From assembly GCA_963662175.1 (NCBI GenBank), contig OY759215.1, positions 7,553,079 through 7,617,078 of the forward strand: 64,000 nucleotides of DNA. The letters run 5' to 3'. The stretch is from Aradus depressus (taxonomy: Eukaryota; Arthropoda; Insecta; Hemiptera; Aradidae). The position numbers and the translations under genes were made by a program. How positions within the stretch are numbered: the first letter of the stretch is position 1; each line of letters opens with the position of its first letter. The notes beneath the pieces are model-generated. The model searched no databases. It saw only the letters and a list, made by a program, of their open reading frames with translations, and was not told where the DNA came from. Shown here one piece after another: positions 1 through 11,751 of this stretch.

Positions 1-277
1 GATAGACAGATTCAGATATATCGGGAAAGTCCCATCCGAAGGACGACGTGCTCAAGGTTTAATGAACCTAAGTGAAATTGTAGCTACCCAGGTTTAGTTA
101 CATAACATACGACTCATTATCGAGCACCTGACATACAAAAAGGCCCTCGATCATAGCCTAAAGTCCAATCCGAAAGACGACGTGCTCAAATTTATTTTTG
201 TCTTCTCGATTAAAACATCTGACCTAAGTGCCTTGGCTAGATTTCTAAGTGGCGATCCTGAGCTCGATAGACTCCAT
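1..277 (+). repeat. Tandem 0.8-0.9 kb unit, first copy, left part
   Basis: First part of a tandemly repeated unit that resumes after the LTR insertion at 5412. It opens with gatagacagattcagat, which recurs at 5911 and 6817. Inside are several copies of the block cccatccgaaggacgacgtgctca, which also occurs in the body of the SINE family found across the window, so the unit seems partly built from SINE sequence. It ends with ctcgatagactccat, the point where the LTR element inserted. No gene is recognised. Confidence 0.75.
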
Positions 278-1087
278 TGTGATGCCCAAAATATGGACAT
301 ACATTGTTTGAAATAAATTAGGGACAAAAGAATGAAAACCGGTGGCTTGAACAACAGGAAGTCCAAGAAGAACTACAACAATACGGAGAAACCAAGGTGG
401 GGAACTGAGCCACCAATAGGCACCCAGATCAGTCCCGGAGGGCGGGAAAAGTTGCTGTGAGCGGACCCCAATATGGATCGATATTCTTCAACTGTTGCCA
501 CCTGAGAGGTAGGAACAGGCCTACTTCGTCAGAGACCGCCGCCGAGGGAGGACCTGCCCCAAACTCATCCGTTGCCTCCAAAGAGGGAGGATCACACTAC
601 TTCCATCAACTGGCCTGAGCAACCATTCAACATCAGATCAACAGAGGGAAATCCATTGGAGCTCTTCTGGACCATTAAGACAACAGCAGAGGCTGATCAG
701 CGCAGAACTCCAGGACCCAATAGCCATCACATCCAGCATTAAATCAAGAAGGTACCGTGAATTTTAAACAATTGTAAAGACAAAGCCAGAGAGTATTTTG
801 AGAAAATACATTTTCATTTTTAAAGACTTGTTTAATAAGGATTGTGAGCAATTGTTTTTAAGTTTTCCACACATGTTTTTCATTAAGAATATATGCAATC
901 AAACCAGAATGGCCTAATTTTTATTTCATGTATTTTGCACCTCATGTCATTTTGACTTTTCACAACTGCTAGTCTTGGCGGACCCACGACCAAAGGAAGG
1001 TAAGAAAGAATTAGAATCATTTTTTTAGAACATTTTATTATTTAACAAAAAACAAATAGATAAGAATCATTTTTTATAAAAATTACA
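278..1087 (+). repeat. 5' LTR
   Basis: About 810 bp, TGTGATGCCC to AATTACA. It is nearly identical to the 3' LTR for most of its length, differing by a few substitutions and small indels. The last 65 bp or so (after about 1020) differ much more. This suggests a fairly recent insertion with a variable 3' end. Confidence 0.9.
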
Positions 1088-1110
1088 AATTGGCGTCCCT
1101 TGTTAAGGAT
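1088..1110 (+). promoter_or_regulatory. Putative primer-binding site
   Basis: Just inside the 5' LTR lies aat followed by TGGCGTCCCTTGTTAAGG. The position, the short spacer and the leading TGG fit a tRNA 3' end (CCA) annealing site for minus-strand DNA synthesis. The tRNA species is not identified. Confidence 0.55.
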
Positions 1111-1302
1111 ATTTTACGTCTTAAGTTTTTATAAGTAAATTCGCGACGACCAAGACAGCAGGAAAAATTAAGGTTTCATGGGGAACAATGCAAAATACAA
1201 TATTTAATGGTATTATTTTGATATACAGTTGTGCTTGAGAACTTTTGTTTTAGTATTTAATATTTTATTTTAATACTGTGTCTACATTATATATATTTAA
1301 AA

Positions 1303-2743
1303 ATGCCGAGATTTCCGAAAAAGACAAAGGAGATTTCAGTTCCTGTAGAGAGCAAGCAAGGGCAGGATGTAGAACCGGAAGGCGGGAGTCAGTTAACAGT
1401 AGGGGGACAGGAATTGTGGGAAATAGAAGAGAGGTCTCCTACCGTTGAGCGGACATTAGAGGGGGTAGCCCAGGGCATTCCAGTTGGTATTGACTACAGT
1501 AGAATTTTAGCGGGAAGAGCATCTCCTTTAGTTAGATCAAGGGCCGAAAGTGTTTCTTCAGGGACGAGATCACGAACCGCGAGTCTTTCAAAAGACTGGG
1601 GAAATGTTGGAGACGAGTGTTGGTTCAGGAATTGGGACGAAGAAATACTTCGAATTGCTACTCGGAGAAATAAGGGGGGTTCAAGAAAAATTGACAGAAC
1701 AAAATCGTGAATTGAGAACTGACTTAAAGAAAGATAACGAGGATTTGAAGGGTAGTCAAAGAAATTTAGAGAGACAAATGGGGGACATGGGAGAGACATT
1801 GACTGAACGGATGGAGGAACAGAGTGAGGAAACAAGGGAAAGTCTTAGGAAAGAGACTCAAGAGATTAGGAAAGAAATTCGCGGGATTCAAGGTGGAATG
1901 GCCGAGATGAAGGAACAAATAAATAATAATTCAGTTAGATTGAGTGAGAATATGGGGGAGGTATTAGAAAGATTAAAAGTAGCTGAAGAAAAATGCGAGA
2001 AAAGGTTCCAACAGTTAGAGGAAACTTCGATGTTAGATCGCGAAGAGAATAGAAAAAATGTATTAGAAATAAATAAGAAGTTAGAAAGGGTAGTGAATTT
2101 GCAAATAAAAGGTAGAAAGGAACATTTAGAAGTTATAGAAGAACGTAAAAATCGAAATAAAGAAGTTAGGAAAGAGATCCGAGAAAGTCAAAATAAATTA
2201 AGTTCATTAGATGTGATAATAAATAACGGTTCCGGTGAGTTAAGTGAAGGGTTCGTAAAAATAATAGAAGTTGTAGACGAAATCGGCGAAAGGAAACAAA
2301 GGAGAATAGAAAACCTAGAGTTAAAGTTGAAAGAAACCAAAATAATAGAAACGAGATTAGAAACACCGGATGTTAGTGAAATAGCCGTAGAGTCTGAGGA
2401 GGAGATTAAAAACGCGGAGGAAGTTATGGACAAAATAGAATTAGTTGAAAAAATAGAAATTCCGATGGAAGTAGAAATTGATAGAAAAGAGGAAACTGAG
2501 GTTTTGACTTCGGAAGTAATAGAAATCAAGGAGAAAGTTATTTGCGCGAAAATTAGGAAGAATATTATAAAATTTAAATTAGAAGATTTGCGGAGTAAGA
2601 ATAAATATTTTATAAATTTGATTAAGGATACATTTTCTAGACAGAGACAGACAAATCAGAACAGTAAAAAAAAACAGACGAAAGAAAGTAAAAAGAATAA
2701 ACGAAAACAGACAGACGGGAAAGAATTACAAGAATGTTCATAG
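1303..2743 (+). pseudogene. Gag-like coiled-coil ORF of the LTR element, frameshifted
   Basis: Two overlapping open frames: 1303-1710 (135 aa) and 1550-2743 (397 aa), shifted by one base. The first starts MPRFPKKTKE and is Pro/Ser/Gly-rich. The second is highly charged, with long Glu/Lys/Arg heptad-like runs from about residue 45 to 220 that predict an extended coiled coil, then a Glu-rich part and a Lys-rich tail. No zinc knuckle, protease or RT motif is visible. The position just after the primer-binding site makes a gag-like structural role the best guess. The break at 1600-1690 could be an indel or, less likely, a programmed shift. The sequence after 2743 is closed in all frames. Confidence 0.55.
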
Positions 2744-4587
2744 GCGGACGGACGGCAAAAGGGAAGACCTAATTCGGCGAGGTATTCGCAAGAAAAATAT
2801 ACTTTATTTCAGTCTAGGCCTTGTGAAATTTCACATTGGCCACATTTTAAAGTAATGCACATTTAATCCGAACCTAATCTGGTCAAACAGACAGACAGAC
2901 GGACAAATTAGAGACAATGACAATAAGACTGCGTTATATTTTTTTTATTAGTAGTAGGTAGAAATTTATTTATGTTAATTTTAGTTCAGGTAGAACTATT
3001 TACAATAATTAGTAAATAAGTTAATTAATATAGAATAAGAGGAATGAATGAGAAGATTTAAGAGTAAACGATCGGAAAATAAGTTAGAGATATATATAAA
3101 TAAAATAGATAATTAAGAGGTAGTTTATAGGGTATTTTATTAGGATAGGAATTTTTATATAGAACTTACAGATAGATAGGATAGATTAAGATAGAACATG
3201 CAGATAGGTAGATGGAGAGAGAGAAGATAGAACATACAGATTTAAATAGAAAGCATGAGTTGAAAAAAAAAAAAAAAAAAAGTCTTGAAATTAAAGAATA
3301 TTAAATGCAAAGAAAGAAAGGATAATGGTTTTAAGTAACATATATAAGTAAATATCTATTAGGTCAAGGTTGTAGGAGGAGATTTCACTAAATTACGTTT
3401 TAAATATTTTTTTGTGTTTACAATTTATGATTTTTGGTTTTGAGTATTATGTTGTTAAAGAAGTACGGGTTTGATGAGTTTTCTAAAGAAATAAAAGGAA
3501 GTATTAAATCCCGATGTCAACGATGTAGAAGGGATGCAAGATCGATAAGTATTATAAGTAGACGATTTTAAGGGAAGACCATTAGCGTTTCGACTTAGAT
3601 GAATAGATAGGAGATGTGTAGGGACCATAAAAGACATTAGGAGACTAGAAAGGGAAAATAGAGAGAATATAAGTTTTGAAAGAAAATCGACGACTAAAGG
3701 GGTTGAGGTAGATATCTCGCCAAAGAAGGGGGAATCACCAGCCGCCGTATATTGTTTTGGGTTGGCCTAGCCTTGATGAAAAGGGGGAACCTATATATAT
3801 ATATATGAGAATTTTAAGAAGGCAGTTAGGGAATTAGTTTAGGGAATAAGTAGTTCTCTATTTGTTATCTCTCGTCGGAAATCGCTAAAAAGAAACCCAA
3901 AGAATTAAGGAACAAAACATGCGTAAGATTTAGTATCAGATAATAGGAATATGGGAATCAGTTGAGAAACCGAGGATAATTTTGATAGAAAAAAATTTTT
4001 TGATGTTCATAAAATGCAATAAGAGTTGAAGCATTGGTTTATCATATGTACTCACAAAATATAAGTTTGATTTTGTTAATTTTTTTTTGTTTTATATTAT
4101 TTTATGTGAAATCCGCAACCGAAAGAAATGACCATTAAGAAAAATTGTGAAATGTTAACAATAAGACAGACGAATGTAAATATGTGAAACTAAATGAATA
4201 AAATGTAACCAATAAAGCTTGTAAAATCTTGTAAAGCTTGTAAAATCTGTATGGTCAAATATGTTCGAAGTTAAGTAATTTTAGTTATCGGTAATATTAA
4301 GTTGTAGTAAATCTATTAGGTTAAGGATATAATTAAAAGTAGTTTGTATGTGAAATGGTAACTTCAAGGTATTTAAATAAATGTATAACAAAATCACTCA
4401 GAATCCAAGGTATTTAAATGAATGTATAACAAAATAACTCAGAATCCAAGGTATTTATAAAAAAAAAAAAATGTTAATGGTTTCGCATAACCATGTTAGG
4501 AGTAAATGCTAATTTTAATATGTATAATTTTTTTTTGTTTTGTGGTTTTGTCGAACGAAAAGCGTGACTTCGCACGTTTTCGGTCGC
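2744..4587 (+). other. Non-coding interior of the LTR element
   Basis: Purine-rich, AG-dominated sequence with acagacag and tagatag micro-repeats (2880-3260), an A-tract (3265-3282) and a short duplicated piece near 4390-4460 (tccaaggtatttaaat). A polymerase gene would be expected here and none can be read. The block is most simply a large deleted or replaced pol region. Confidence 0.6.
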
Positions 4588-4605
4588 AAAGAAGGAAAGG
4601 ATAAA
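4588..4605 (+). promoter_or_regulatory. Putative polypurine tract
   Basis: aaagaaggaaaggataaa directly abuts the 3' LTR. It is purine-only apart from one T, as expected for the plus-strand primer of an LTR retrotransposon. Confidence 0.6.
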
Positions 4606-5411
4606 TGTGATGCCCAAAATATGGACATACATTGTTTGAAATAAATTAGGGACAAAAGAATGAAAACCGGTGGCTTGAACAACAGGAAGTCCAAGAAGAA
4701 CTACAACAATACGGAGAAACCAAGGTGGGGAACTGAGCCACCAATAGGCACCCAGATCAGTCCCGGAGGGCGGGAAACGTTGCTGTGAGCGGACCCCAAT
4801 TGGATCGATATTCTTCAACTGTTGCCACCTGAGAGGTAGGAACAGGCCTACTTCGTCAGAGACCGCCGCCGAGGGAGGACCTGCCCCAAACTCATCCGTT
4901 GCCTCCAGAGAGGGAGGATCACACTACTTCATCAACTGGTCTGAGCAACCATTCAACATCAGATCAACAGAGGGAAATCCATTGGAGCTCTTCTGGACCA
5001 TTAAGACAACAGCAGAGGCTGATCAGCGCAGAACTCCAGGACCCAATAGCCATCACATCCAGCATTAAATCAAGAAGGTACCGTGAATTTTAAACAATTG
5101 TAAAGACAAAGCCAGAGAGTATTTTGAGAAAATACATTTTCATTTTTAAAGACTTGTTTAATAAGGATTCTGAGCAATTGTTTTTAAGTTTTCCACACAT
5201 GTTTTTCATTAAGAATATATACAATCAAACCAGAATGGCCTAATTTTTATTTCATGTATTTTGCACCTCATGTCATTTTGATTTTTCACAACTGCTAGTC
5301 TTGGCGGACCCACGACCAAAGGAAGGTAAGAAAGAATTAGAATCATTTTCTCAAGAACATTTTTATTAATTAACGAAAACAAAGATAAGCACATTTATTT
5401 ATTAAATTACA
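4606..5411 (+). repeat. 3' LTR
   Basis: About 806 bp, TGTGATGCCC to AAATTACA, the partner of 278-1087. Short open frames inside it (for example on the minus strand at 4474-4818) occur in LTR sequence and have no recognisable product. Confidence 0.9.
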
Positions 5412-7220
5412 CCATATGTATGATAAAATAAGTTACCGTTTGGTTCCAACTAAAATTATCAAGGAAGAAATGTGGAATATAAGGGCTTTGAGGTACCGTT
5501 TTGACATTTTTTCTGAAAAACAAATTAATACAGCTATGTTGGTAGATAGGCAGCATCCAGAAAGGAAGATGGTCAACCAAAGAAAGATTCAGATGTATCG
5601 GGAAAGTCCCATCCGAAGGACGACGTGCTCAAATTTATTTTTATCTTCCCCATTAAAACATCTGACCTAAGTGACTTGGCTAGTTTTCTAAATGGCGATC
5701 CTGAGCTCGGTAAACTCCATTCTTCAAAATTTCTCGCTTTCAAACGGTTTTTAGATTTAATATTTGTTAAAACTGATACATAACAACCGTGATATGTGAA
5801 TCCTACACAAAAATTGAAATGAAAATGTTTTTCGAAAAAAGTCGGGCTAAAAACCATTCTTCAAATTTCCTGCTTTTTAACGGTTTATAGATTTAATATT
5901 TGTTAAAACTGATAGACAGATTCAGATATGTCGGGAAAGTCCCATCCGAAAGACGACGTGCTCAAGGTTATTTTTAACCTAAGTGAAATTTTAGCTACCG
6001 AGGTTTAGATACGTAACATACGACTCATTATCCAGTACCTGACATACAAAAAGGCCCTCGATCATAGCTTTAAGTCCAATCCGAAGGACGACGTGCTCAA
6101 CTTATTTTTAACGTAAATGAAATTTCATTACCCAGGTTTAGATACATAACATACGACTCATTATCGAGTACCTGACATACGAAAAGGCCCTCGATCATAG
6201 CTTAAAGTCCCATCCGAAGGACGACGTGCTCTAATTTATATTTATCTTCCCGATTAAAACATCTGACCTAAGTGCCTTGGCTAAATTTCTAAGTGGCGAT
6301 CCTGAGCTCGATAGACTCCATATGTATGATAAAATAAGTTACCGTTTGGTTCCAACTAAAATTATCAAGGAAGAAATGTGGAATATTATAAGTGGGCTTT
6401 GGGGTACCGTTTTGGCATATTTTCTGAAAAACAAATTAATACAGCTATGTTGGTAGATAGGCAGCATCCAGAAACGAAGATGGTCAACCAAAGAAAGATT
6501 CAGATGTATCGGGAAAGTCCCATCCGAAGGACGACGTGCTCAAATTTATTTTTATCTTCCCCATTAAAACATCTGACCTAAGTGACTTGGCTAGATTTCG
6601 AAATGGCGATCCTGAGCTCGGTAAACTCCATTCTTCAAATTTCTCGCTTTTAAACGGTTTTAAGTTTTAATATTTGTTAAAACTGATGAACAACCGGGTT
6701 ATCTGAATCCTACACAAAAATCGAAATAAAAATGTTTTTCGAAAAAGTCGGGCTACATCACATTCTTCAAATTTCTCGCTTTTTAACGGTTTATAGGCTT
6801 AATATTAGTTAAACCTGATAGACAGATTCAGATATATCGGGAAAGTCCCATCCGAAGGACGACGTGCTCAAGGTTTTTTTAACCTAAGTGAAATTTCAGC
6901 TACCCAGGTTTAGATACATAACATACGACTCATTATCGAGTACCTGACATACAAAAAGGCCCTTGATCATAGCTTGAAGTACAATCCGAAGGACGACGTG
7001 CTCAAATTTATTTTTATCTTCTCGATTAATACATCTGACCTAAGTGCCTTGGCTAGATATCTAAGTGGCAATCCTGAGCTCGATAGACTTCATATCTATG
7101 ATAAAATAAGTTACCGTTTGGTTCCAACTAAAATTACCAAGGAAGAAATGTGGAATATTATAAGTAGGCTTTGGGGTACCGTTTTGACATATTTTCTGAA
7201 AAACAAATTATTACATGCAT
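5412..7220 (+). repeat. Tandem array of 0.8-0.9 kb units (rest of copy 1, copy 2, part of copy 3)
   Basis: Units start at 1, 5911 and 6817. Copies 2 and 3 are 906 bp apart; copy 1 is about 776 bp once the LTR element is removed. Each carries two or three cccatccgaaggacgacgtgctca blocks and a stretch that can be read in one frame as SDLSALARFLSGDPELDRLH, then YDKISYRLVPTK and EEMWNII. In copy 3 this stays open over 6974-7225 (83 aa). The product is unknown. The third copy stops where the LINE sequence begins, near 7220. Confidence 0.75.
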
Positions 7221-9267
7221 GTTGACACATAAGTAGTGTGTCGTCTGCGTATAGTGCTAGAGTGGTATTACATGGCTCGGGGATGTCGTAGCAGTATAAG
7301 CTGAAGAGGAGGGGACTGAGGATAGCTCCCTGTGGCACTTCCGCCAGAATACTACGCTTGGAGCTGAGGATGTTGTTGACCCGCACTTGAAACGTCCTGT
7401 TCTCCAAAAAGGAATCAACGATCTTTCCCAAGTACTGTGGAGCCCATGTCTTCCTCAGCTTATAGCGGAGACCTTCATGCCACACCGAGTCGAACGCGGA
7501 AGCTACATCTAAAAAGACAGAGGTTGTATATGTCTTCTGTTCGAAACCATTCACAATCTTTTCCGAGACCCTCTGTAGCTGGTGCACAGATGAATGATTA
7601 TGTTTGAAACCAAACTGGTGAGTTGGAACAATTCCTGCGCTTTCCAGGTGAGAACCCAGTCTTCTCAATATTAGTCGTTCGAAGATCTTCGACAACGAGT
7701 TCAGAAGGCTTATAGGCCGATAGCTGTCCGGCTCTTGCTTGGGCTTACCATGTTTATGGAAGACGATTACAACCGAGTTTTTCCAATTTCGAGGAAAATA
7801 GCTGCATCGCAGGCATGCGTTGAACAGACCGGTTAGAAAGGCTATACTCTTGGGTGGCAGCTTCTTCAGCACTATGTTCGGAATGAGATCCTCACTGGGG
7901 GCCTTGTTGTTTGCTAAGTTTGTTATTAATGTTGTGATTTCTGAGGGAGTGGTGAACTTGATGAAATTTTCAACAGTATGTGTCGGTATGGATAGATATG
8001 TGTATACTGTGGTGTTCATGTCTGTGTTAGCAGTGTCGTGTGTGCGGTACTTTTGTTCGAGGTGTGTTGCCAGGATTTCGCATTTGTCTTCGTCGCTCGT
8101 CACTGTGTGATGTCCGTTTGTCAGTGGGTGCAAGGATGTGTTTTGTCACAAAATTCGTAGGGTATCTTTCCAGAGACTACTATCGCCGGGGGTCTTGTCG
8201 GTCAAGTAAGCCCTGTACTTACAAATTCTGTGGTTGTCGAGCTCCCATCTCACCCGTCGGGTCAAGCGATTGAGGTCTCTTTTATCTACATCACTTCTTG
8301 TTCTTTGCCAGCGTTTGCGAGCCGTGTTTTTTTCGTGAATTAGTGCTAGGATTTGAGTGGGAATGGAGTCATGTATATGTGGTCGTCTGTCTTTGAAGTG
8401 GTGATATGTAGCATTGTGAACAGATGTGTAAACAGTTTGTGTGAATGTCTGTATTGCCCAGGCTATGTCGTCTGTGTGATTGTAGTAGATTGGAATTTCA
8501 AGATTTTTATCCATTTCCCATTGAAAAGTTTTCCAATCAATTTTTCCTGTTATAAGTCGTGGAAGCGGTTCGGTGTAGTGTTTGTGTGCTTTGAATGTGT
8601 TAAGGACGGGGACGTGATCTGAATCGAGTTCTGTTAGTGTCTCGTGATATATTGTGAATGTGAAATTTTGTATAAGTGTGATGTCTAGGATGTCTGGATG
8701 ATATCTGTGTTGTGACGGGTAGAAGGTTGGTTCGTCTGGGGCTGAGACCTGAACACCGAGGTTGTTTGTGGCCGACAAAAGTCTGACCCCATTGTTATTG
8801 GTTCTTCTGCAGCCCCAGATTGTGTGCTTGCTATTGAGGTCCCCGAAAAGTGCAGTCGCGTCTCCTGTAAAAATGTGTGCTAGGTCTGTCTGTTTTATTC
8901 TTAAGTTTGGTCGTTGGTATCCCGAGATGATGTTGAGTCGTCTGTTGTTGGTGAGTGTCAGTTGAATCCCGACAGCCTCCAGGTGCTCCAGTTCAGGAAG
9001 AAGTAGATGGGAATGCTTTATTTTTTTCTTCACACAAACAGCTACTCCTCCAGAGGCTATTCGGGTTTGTCTGTCTCGTCTGTATGTCACGTATCCTGTC
9101 AGTCTGAATGTGTCTGTCGCTTTGAAGTGTGTTTCTGTTAGGCAAACTATGTCTATGTTGTATCGTGTTAGGAGATTACTGAAAGACTGTTGCTTTGCTT
9201 TCAACCCATTCGCGTTCCAATTTAGGATTGTTAAATTTTGATCAACTGTGGAATTAGGGCTGACCAT
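7217..9267 (-). pseudogene. LINE ORF2: endonuclease-reverse transcriptase with one in-frame stop
   Basis: The endonuclease part (9267-8149) shows the exonuclease/endonuclease/phosphatase motifs: NWNANGLKAK near the start, LTETHF, GDLNSKH and SDHVPV. The RT part (from 8133) shows SYRPISLL, QFGFKHNHSS, FLDVASAFDSVW (motif A, catalytic Asp), PQGAILSPLLF (motif B) and YADDT (motif C). The two parts share one frame and are separated by a single TGA at 8146-8148, so the original product was one polypeptide. Homology ends a few residues after YADDT. A Jockey-clade protein would normally be a few hundred residues longer. It is non-functional as it stands. Confidence 0.88.
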
Positions 9268-10616
9268 AATTGGAAGAAAGTATGTTATTGAGTATTGTGG
9301 AAATGAAAGGTTTAATTAAATTTAGTAGTATGTCAAATAGGTTTGATGAGGGGTCTTGTTCGTTGAGGTTAGTTTGATGAGGGGTGCTTGCTGGTGTCTG
9401 TGTGTGGTGTCTGCTCCGGGTAAACCAAGGGTTTGATTGAGCTCCTGAGGGGATGTTTTGCTGTGACTGTGGAGGATTTTCTGAGACTGGTTGGGGAGTA
9501 AGTCTAGATGGATTTGCATTTGTTGTGTCATGAATGTGGGTTGGTATGTGTTTTCTGTGTGTGATTCGTGATTGAAGTTTTAAGAAGGTTTCACAGCCTC
9601 TATAATTGGCGGGGTAGCTTCCACCACAGTTAGAGCACTTTGGGGACTCTTGGAGAGTACGTGATGGGCAAGCTGTGAAATGATGATCTCCTGCACACTT
9701 GACACATTTTGGGTCAAGGTGGCAGAAGTTCTTGCTATGTCCCACTTGCTGGCAATTCGTGCACTGCACAATGCGTTGACCTCTTCCGCGGTTCGACAGT
9801 CACTATAGTGTAAAAGAGACGAGATAATTGAAAAATCGCTTTCCCCTCCGGAGTATTCTGGAGCTCGACAGCACACAGTGGAGTGGGGCCTTTGTCCTTG
9901 TTCAGTAGCCTTGTTACACTGAAGACTGGGTATGTCGAGGTTAGTTCGTCTTGGATTTCGGTTTCAGTCAGAGAGTATGGAACCCCTCGGATAACAACGG
10001 AAAGTTTCCTATCCTCGGGGTTCAGGAAAGTATAGTATTTTACGTCATTTGTTTGGTAAAATTTGGTCAGTTTCCTAAAGTCTTCAGATGTCATAAGGGA
10101 TATTTTTATTTTTTTGTGGCATTTTTTTTGTTTCGAAGGGAGATGTTGTGATACTTTTAATGTCTGTCAGTACTTTTTGAAAATCGTCGGCTTCACAAAG
10201 GAAAATTGGGGGGATTTTAAGTTGTTTTTCGGTCTGTGGGGTGGTATCTTAGTGTGTTGGTCGGTGATGAGTGCTGCGAGTGGCGCGAATGTGTTGTGCG
10301 TGGGTATAGTGGAATGAATTGCGTACCTGTTCCGCTTGGGCTGGGTGTGGCTGGCCCCCGGTGAGGGCTCTCCGTCTAGCTGCATGGCTGACTCCGGGAG
10401 TGCTGGGAACTCCATGTCTTCTTCTGGGGGACAGGGTCTCTTCGGCTGGCTCACTAGTCGGGGTGAGATCGACTGATCTGGGTTACCTGTGTTGTTCAGT
10501 CGTGCTTTGAGGTTATCCGTGAGTCCATTTTTCGTGTTGACCGGTTTTTCGGTGGAGTTGATGTTGGTCCTCATTCTCACCCGTAACTTGGGTGAAAAGT
10601 AAGTAATTTTGCTCAC
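9254..10616 (-). pseudogene. LINE ORF1 (gag-like, zinc-knuckle nucleic acid-binding protein), frameshifted
   Basis: Three open pieces: 10616-10167, 10094-9735 and 9769-9254. The first is a Pro/Ser-rich N-terminus. The second contains a PRE_C2HC-type stretch (VVIRGVPYSLTETEIQDEL) typical of insect Jockey gag proteins. The third has three knuckles: CTNCQQVGHSKNFC, CVKCAGDHHFTAC and CSNCGGSYPANYRGC. At least two frameshifts separate them (around 10100-10190 and near 9750). The family role is RNA binding in the element's ribonucleoprotein. Its end overlaps the ORF2 start by about 14 bp. Confidence 0.85.
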
Positions 10617-10738
10617 TTTTATGGGTATAAATAACTTTTCAAATAATAAAAAGGTAAATTTTCTTGAGACAATTTGTTTACGTGTTTAAACAAACAAAAG
10701 TTCACAAAAACGTTAAATAAAACATTGAATTAGCAAAT

Positions 10739-10863
10739 TTCCTAGCATCCTTAAACGTTCTGCTCAAACATTGGAACCGGAGAAAGATTTCATCTTGAAT
10801 CTCTAGCATCCTTAAACGTTCTGCTCAAACATGGGAACCGGAGAAAGATTTCATCTTGGATCT
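10739..10863. repeat. 60-bp tandem duplication
   Basis: The sequence ctagcatccttaaacgttct and the 40 bases after it occur twice in a row with about three differences. It lies between the LINE 5' end and the Harbinger remnant. No coding potential. Confidence 0.9.
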
Positions 10864-10901
10864 CGAATCGCTACCCCTCTTATGGGATAAAACCCATAGG
10901 T

Positions 10902-11751
10902 TTAGTCATTTTTACCTATCTGCAGTTTTCCTTCGTTATTGAAGTAGTTACAAAATGTTTCCCTGACACTTTTTGCATCCTTTGATGAATTTCTATTTCC
11001 ACTGGGCTGCAAATCAGAGAAATCAAGCACTTCATCCGGTGCTGTCATTCTCCAATTCGATGCCATATAAAGCCGCGGCTGAGTTTTAAGCAAATAATTA
11101 TGTAAATAACAGCAAGTTGCCACTATGGTTGCTGCTTTTTTAACTTCAAAACATATAGCTTTTTGGAAGACTCCAAATTTATATATATATATATTTTTTT
11201 TTTTTTTTTGGTTGGGTCTTAATTTATTAGATCCCATATACCAGGGACATTTCTATTTTTTTATTTATTTATATATTTAGATCTTATTATACCAAAAGCG
11301 CCTTCAACAACTGACCTAGCTGTTGACAATCGATAGTTAAATGTAGATTGGTTAGCATTACACGCACTTTGCGGGAATGGTTTCATTAAATGTATGCCTA
11401 GTGCAAAAGCTTCGTCAGATATGAAAACATAAGGAAATGTTTCATTTGTATTTGGCAATGGTGACCAATCTGGTATATTTAATTCGCCTTTTGTAAACGT
11501 TTCCCAGATTTTGGTGTAGAATAATATACCGCCATCAGATATACGTCCATTAGCTCCAACATCTATCATTATAAAAATTGTTTGACCATTTCGAGCAAGC
11601 TATCAAAACAAGCATCTTTCTTAAGATAATAATTTTCACAATCCTCATCTTCAGTGCCTCTTATTTCACTCACTAAGTTTATATGCGTATAAACATCTCT
11701 TTTCAGTAACCATTCTTTAGCCCATCTTTTTTTTTGCAGACAATGCAGCAA
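10902..11751 (-). pseudogene. PIF/Harbinger-type transposase (DDE_Tnp_4) remnant
   Basis: Three minus-strand open pieces align with successive parts of Harbinger-type nucleases. 11751-11569 resembles the N-terminal region before the catalytic core (WAKEWLLKRD, then YYLKKDACFDSLLEM). 11569-11261 has the core: DVGANGRISDGGILF, then FISDEAFALG and the signature FNYRLSTARSVVEGAFGI. 11237-10902 has the closing CCYLHNYLL motif. The region between the first two pieces, including the first catalytic Asp, is deleted. A T/A run at 11181-11270 interrupts the end. The gene is dead, and no clear terminal repeats or duplication were found. Confidence 0.82.

Larger units (their letters stand above)
278..5411 (+). 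mobile_element. Non-autonomous LTR retrotransposon
   Basis: Two long direct repeats (278-1087 and 4606-5411) start with TG and end with CA. They flank a 3.5-kb interior. The 4-bp sequence CCAT is duplicated on both sides (274-277 and 5412-5415), and an uninterrupted copy of the target (ctccatatgtatgataaa) survives near 6318 in the same tandem array. The interior starts with aattggcgtccc just after the left LTR, like a primer-binding site, and ends in a purine-rich tract at 4588-4605. It holds a gag-like coiled-coil reading frame, but I see no protease, reverse transcriptase or integrase, so it must depend on enzymes from another element. The superfamily is not resolved; a Ty3/gypsy-type PBS position is only suggestive. 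Confidence 0.9.
7217..10640 (-). mobile_element. Jockey-like non-LTR retrotransposon (LINE), 3'-truncated
   Basis: On the minus strand, in order: a gag-like ORF1 with zinc knuckles, then ORF2 with an apurinic endonuclease and a reverse transcriptase. This is the domain order of Jockey-type LINEs, which insert by target-primed reverse transcription. The element stops just after the RT catalytic YADD motif, at the junction with the tandem array (about 7220), so the RT C-terminus, 3' UTR and tail are missing. LINEs usually lose the 5' end, so a later deletion or rearrangement is likely. Both ORFs are broken. Confidence 0.88.

Noticed and set aside
1494..1835. Minus-strand ORFs over the gag-like region (also 2166-2529)
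   Set aside because: Antisense shadows of the Glu/Lys-rich plus-strand frame, with no independent motif.
4474..4818. 114-aa minus-strand ORF as a gene
   Set aside because: It spans the border of the internal region and the 3' LTR, and part of it recurs in the 5' LTR. No homology seen.
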